DNA of 8,306 nucleotides from Actinomycetes bacterium (lineage in GTDB: Bacteria; Actinomycetota; Actinomycetes; Propionibacteriales; Propionibacteriaceae): the NCBI GenBank assembly GCA_023436925.1, contig JAEZHJ010000022.1, forward strand, positions 1-8,306. The letters are read 5' to 3'. This document shows positions 5,355 to 8,306 of the stretch, in pieces. How positions within the stretch are numbered: the first letter of the stretch is position 1; each line of letters starts with the position of its first letter. Below the pieces are notes generated by a model, which saw only the letters and a list, made by a program, of their open reading frames with translations, ran no database searches and was not told where the DNA came from. Position numbers and translations under genes: made by a program.

Positions 5355-6410
5355 ATGACCAGGAAGCGCGCTGACGGCGCGCAGCGACCGCGGCTGCTCG
5401 ATATCGCTGAGGTGGCGCGGGTGAGTACCGCGACGGTGTCGCGGGTGCTCAACGGCAAACCGGGCGCCTCCGACGACGTCCGCGAGTCCGTCCTGGCCGC
5501 TCTCGACCTGCTCGGCTACGAACGCCCGGTCAGCCTGCGCACCAAGGCGGACGGGGTCGTCGGCGTCATCGTCCCCGAGTTCACCAACCCGATCTTCGCC
5601 GCCTTCGCCCAGGCGATCGAGACCCGCCTCGCCCGCCGCGGGCTCGCCCCCCTGGTCTGCTCCCAATCCCCCGGCGGCACCACCGAGGACCAGTGCATCT
5701 CACTCCTGCTCGACCAGGGCGTGCGCGGCATCGTCTTCGTCTCCGGCCTGCATGCCGACCTGGCGGCCCGGCACGACCACTACGCCGACCTGAGGTCCCG
5801 CGGCATCGCCCGGGTGTTCGTGAACGGCTACGCCGACGACATCGACGGCACCTTCATCGGGATCGACGAGGCGGCCGCCGTCGAGGTCTCCGTCCGCCAC
5901 CTCGCCTCGCTCGGCCACGAGCGGATCGGACTGGCCATCGGCCCGACCCGCTTCCTGCCCAGCCGCCGCAAGATCGACGCCTTCTCCGAGGCGCTGCGCA
6001 CGATCATCGGCATCGAGGATCCGACCGACCACGTGGTGTCCACCTTCTTCACCCTGGAGGGCGGCCAGGCGGCCGCCGCGCGGCTGATCGCCGACGGCCA
6101 CACCGCGATCATCTGCGGCTCCGACCTGATGGCGCTCGGAGCCATCCGGGCGGCAGCCCTGCACGGCCTGTCGGTGCCCGACGACATCTCTGTCGTCGGC
6201 TACGACGACTCCCCCACCATGGCCTTCATCGACCCGCCACTGACCACCGTCCGGCAGCCCGTCAGCGAGATGGCCGCCACCGCCGTCTCCACCCTGGTCG
6301 ACGAGCTGGCCGGAGTGCCCGGGCCGGGGGTCGAGCTGCTCTTCCGCGGTGAACTGGTGGTGCGCAGCTCCACGGGCACCGCCAGGTCCGTCGCCCGGAG
6401 CCACGCGTGA
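5355..6410 (+). CDS. LacI-family transcriptional regulator (galactoside-responsive, inferred)
   Basis: 351 residues, standard LacI/GalR length. The N-terminal helix-turn-helix is at about 14-33 (LLDIAEVARVSTATVSRVLNG), followed by a linker ending LGYERPVSLRT. The periplasmic-binding-protein-like effector domain starts at about 68 (VVGVIVPEFTNPIFAAFAQAIE) and includes IVFVSGLHAD, HLASLGHERIGLAIG (182-196), a TAIICGSDLMALGAIRAA strand-helix (250-267) and the SVVGYDDSPTMAFIDPPLTTVRQP signature (279-302). The linker is shorter than the classic YxPNxxARxL hinge, matching a LacI branch that I associate with actinobacterial MalR-like sugar regulators. It probably represses both the divergent transporter operon and its own operon until a sugar derived from the imported galactoside binds. 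It overlaps the GH42 gene by four bases, so regulator and enzyme are co-expressed. The actual effector cannot be read from the sequence. Confidence 0.9.
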   Translation: MTRKRADGAQRPRLLDIAEVARVSTATVSRVLNGKPGASDDVRESVLAALDLLGYERPVSLRTKADGVVGVIVPEFTNPIFAAFAQAIETRLARRGLAPLVCSQSPGGTTEDQCISLLLDQGVRGIVFVSGLHADLAARHDHYADLRSRGIARVFVNGYADDIDGTFIGIDEAAAVEVSVRHLASLGHERIGLAIGPTRFLPSRRKIDAFSEALRTIIGIEDPTDHVVSTFFTLEGGQAAAARLIADGHTAIICGSDLMALGAIRAAALHGLSVPDDISVVGYDDSPTMAFIDPPLTTVRQPVSEMAATAVSTLVDELAGVPGPGVELLFRGELVVRSSTGTARSVARSHA

Positions 6411-8306
6411 CCGACGGCGTCCGGATCGGGCCCAGCTACGACGGTTGGCTGCCCGGCCTGGACGCCCTGGCCTACGGGGGCGACTACAACGCCGAGCAGT
6501 GGCCCGAGGAGGTCTGGCAGGAGGACGTCGACCTGATGCGGCAGGCCGGGGTGAACCTGGTCAGCATCGGCATCTTCGCCTGGGTGAACCTCGAGCCACG
6601 TCCGGGCGAGTTCGAGTTCGGCTGGCTCGACCGCCTGATCGAGCTGCTGCACTCCGGCGGCATCCGGGTCGACCTCGGCACCCCTACCACCGCTCCCCCG
6701 GCCTGGTTCTTCCGGCTGCACCCGGACTCGCGCGTGGTGACAGCGGACGGCACGGTGCTGGGCGCCGGCTCCCGCGGGATGCCCGCACCGACCTCCCCCG
6801 CCTACCGGGAGGCCGCGGTCAGGATCACCCGGGCGCTCGCCGAGCGGTACGGACGGCACCCCGCCGTCGTGCTGTGGCACGTCCACAACGAGTACGGCGC
6901 CCCGGTCGGCCATGACTTCTCCGCGCACGCCCTGGCCGCCTTCCGCCGCTGGCTCGAGGACCGCTACGGCGACCTGGACGCCCTGAACGCCGCCTGGGGC
7001 ACCCAGTTCTGGGGGCAGCGCTACTTGGCCTGGGATGAGATCGGGCTGCCGGCCGCGGCGCCCACGGTGGTGAACCCGGCCCAGAAGCTCGACTTCGCCC
7101 GGTTCAGCGACGAGATGCTGCGGGAGTGCTTCCGCGCCGAACGGGACGTGATCCGGCAGTTCTCCGACGCACCGGTCACCACCAACTTCATGGCCGCCAC
7201 CCACCCCGGCACCGACCTGTGGCGGTGGGCCCGGGAGGTCGACCTGGTCTCCAACGACAACTACCTGGTGGCCGCCGACCCGGACAACCAGATCGGGCTC
7301 GCGATGGCGGCCGACCTGACCCGCTCGGTGGCCGGCGGCAAGCCGTGGCTGCTGCTGGAGCACTCGCCGTCGGCGGTGAGCTGGCAGCCGCGGAACGTCG
7401 CCAAGACGGCGGGCGAGGAGGCCCGCAACGCGTTCAGTCATCTCGGCCGGGGCGCCGACGCGATCATGTTCTTCCAGTGGCGCGCCTCCCGGTTCGGCGC
7501 CGAGAAGTTCCACTCGGCGATGCTGCCGCACGCCGGCACCGACTCGCGGGTCTGGCACGAAGTGGTCGACCTGGGCGCCCGGCTGCGGGGGCTCGGCGAC
7601 CTGCGCGGCTCCCGCGTCCACGCCGATGTCGCGATCCTGTGGGACTACGAGTCGTTCTGGGCCCAGGACCTGGAGTGGCGCCCGAGCATCGACGCCTCCC
7701 ACCGGCAACGGATCGACACCTTCTACGAGCGGCTGTGGCGGGAAGGGATCACCGTCGACTTCGCCCACCCGGGCCAGGACCTGTCCGGCTACAAGCTCGT
7801 GGTGGCACCTTCCCTGTACCTGCTCACCGCCGCCGACGCCGACAACCTGACCCGCTATGTCGAGGCCGGCGGGACGCTGTTGGTGGGCTTCTTCTCCGGC
7901 ATCGTGGACGAGCACGACGCCGTCCATCCCGGCGGGTTCATGGCGCCGCTGCGCACCGCGCTGGGGGTGTGGGTCGAGGAGTTCCTGCCGTTGCGCGAGC
8001 ACGAGACCCTGTGGCTGGACGGACTGGCGGGCGAGCCGGTCAGCGGCTCCCGGTGGGCAGACCATCTGCGTCCGGACGGCGCGGACGTGGTCGCCCGGTA
8101 CCTGGACGGCCCGCTGCCGGGAGGCGCCGCGGTCACCCGCCACCGCTGCGGCGCCGGTCAGGGCTGGTACCTGTCGACAGCGCTGGACGCGGACGGGCTG
8201 GTGCCGCTGCTGGCGCGGGTCTACGCCGACGCGGGCGTGGCCCCGTCCGGGATGCCCGAGCAGGTGGAAGTGATCACGCGGCACGGGTCGGGCGGACGCT
8301 ACCTGG
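6407..8306 (+). CDS. GH42 beta-galactosidase (3' end outside window)
   Basis: 633 complete codons are present; GH42 enzymes usually have about 650-700 residues, so only the C-terminal beta domain should be missing. The GTG start overlaps the lacI-type stop (GTGA), with GGAG six bases upstream. GH42 signatures are YGGDYNAEQWPEEVWQED (about 23-40), the TIM barrel with FAWVNLEPRPGEFEF (57-71), TPTTAPPAWFF (92-102), the acid/base glutamate E162 within HVHNEYG, and the probable nucleophile E318 within LLEHSPSAVSWQPRN, followed by FQWRASRFGAEKFHSAMLPHAG. From about residue 400 (HADVAILWDYESFWA) comes the glutamine-amidotransferase-like trimerisation domain. No signal peptide is seen, so the enzyme is cytoplasmic and acts on imported beta-galactosides, releasing terminal galactose. 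The cysteine cluster that binds zinc in Thermus GH42 is absent; only two cysteines are visible. Linkage preference (beta-1,4, 1,3 or 1,6) cannot be told. Confidence 0.93.
   Translation, partial: MTDGVRIGPSYDGWLPGLDALAYGGDYNAEQWPEEVWQEDVDLMRQAGVNLVSIGIFAWVNLEPRPGEFEFGWLDRLIELLHSGGIRVDLGTPTTAPPAWFFRLHPDSRVVTADGTVLGAGSRGMPAPTSPAYREAAVRITRALAERYGRHPAVVLWHVHNEYGAPVGHDFSAHALAAFRRWLEDRYGDLDALNAAWGTQFWGQRYLAWDEIGLPAAAPTVVNPAQKLDFARFSDEMLRECFRAERDVIRQFSDAPVTTNFMAATHPGTDLWRWAREVDLVSNDNYLVAADPDNQIGLAMAADLTRSVAGGKPWLLLEHSPSAVSWQPRNVAKTAGEEARNAFSHLGRGADAIMFFQWRASRFGAEKFHSAMLPHAGTDSRVWHEVVDLGARLRGLGDLRGSRVHADVAILWDYESFWAQDLEWRPSIDASHRQRIDTFYERLWREGITVDFAHPGQDLSGYKLVVAPSLYLLTAADADNLTRYVEAGGTLLVGFFSGIVDEHDAVHPGGFMAPLRTALGVWVEEFLPLREHETLWLDGLAGEPVSGSRWADHLRPDGADVVARYLDGPLPGGAAVTRHRCGAGQGWYLSTALDADGLVPLLARVYADAGVAPSGMPEQVEVITRHGSGGRYL

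Noticed and set aside
6200..8284. Long minus-strand open frame of 694 codons antisense to the GH42 gene
   Set aside because: It mirrors the GH42 gene with no recognisable domain, and it is low in complexity and rich in Gly, Val, Arg, Asp and Gln. This is the usual artefact of GC-rich third positions on the opposite strand.

Overview
This is a GC-rich window whose third codon positions are nearly all G or C. Its genes resemble those of high-GC Actinobacteria: lipoprotein-anchored sugar-binding proteins, GTG starts that overlap the preceding stop, and probable leaderless transcripts. A propionibacterial or related actinobacterial host is plausible, but I cannot fix the genus from the sequence. 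The window holds eight protein genes and no tRNA, rRNA, CRISPR array or insertion sequence. The longest gap between genes is 181 bp.

Left part (1-1655). A RibD C-terminal/dihydrofolate-reductase-like gene (minus strand, cut by the window edge) diverges from a two-gene operon (plus strand). The first operon gene encodes a SatD-family protein with an added C-terminal helix-turn-helix. The second encodes a small three-helix membrane protein and overlaps the first by four bases (GTGA). The 66-bp divergent spacer carries an 18-bp near-perfect palindrome that overlaps a likely -10 box. That box lies so close to the SatD start that the mRNA would be leaderless. The layout suggests an autoregulated switch whose biological job is unknown.

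Right part (1664-8306). This is a galactoside utilisation locus. On the minus strand, in transcription order, are a lipoprotein solute-binding protein, a MalF-type permease and a MalG-type permease. Divergent from them on the plus strand are a LacI-family regulator and, overlapping it by four bases, a GH42 beta-galactosidase that runs off the right edge. The gene set matches the galactan/galacto-oligosaccharide (ganSPQA plus ganR) logic known from Bacillus subtilis. The transporter would bring in beta-galactosides, the cytoplasmic GH42 enzyme would cleave terminal galactose, and the LacI protein would repress both arms. No ABC ATPase is encoded here, so a shared ATPase of the MsiK/MsmX kind would have to come from elsewhere.

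The most informative non-coding signals are: a cluster of five TTGCG(T/A) elements in direct and inverted orientation between the binding-protein gene and the lacI-type gene (probable operators); a strong hairpin between the binding-protein and malF-type genes (probable differential-expression element); and a hairpin at the convergent junction of the two halves (probable two-way terminator).
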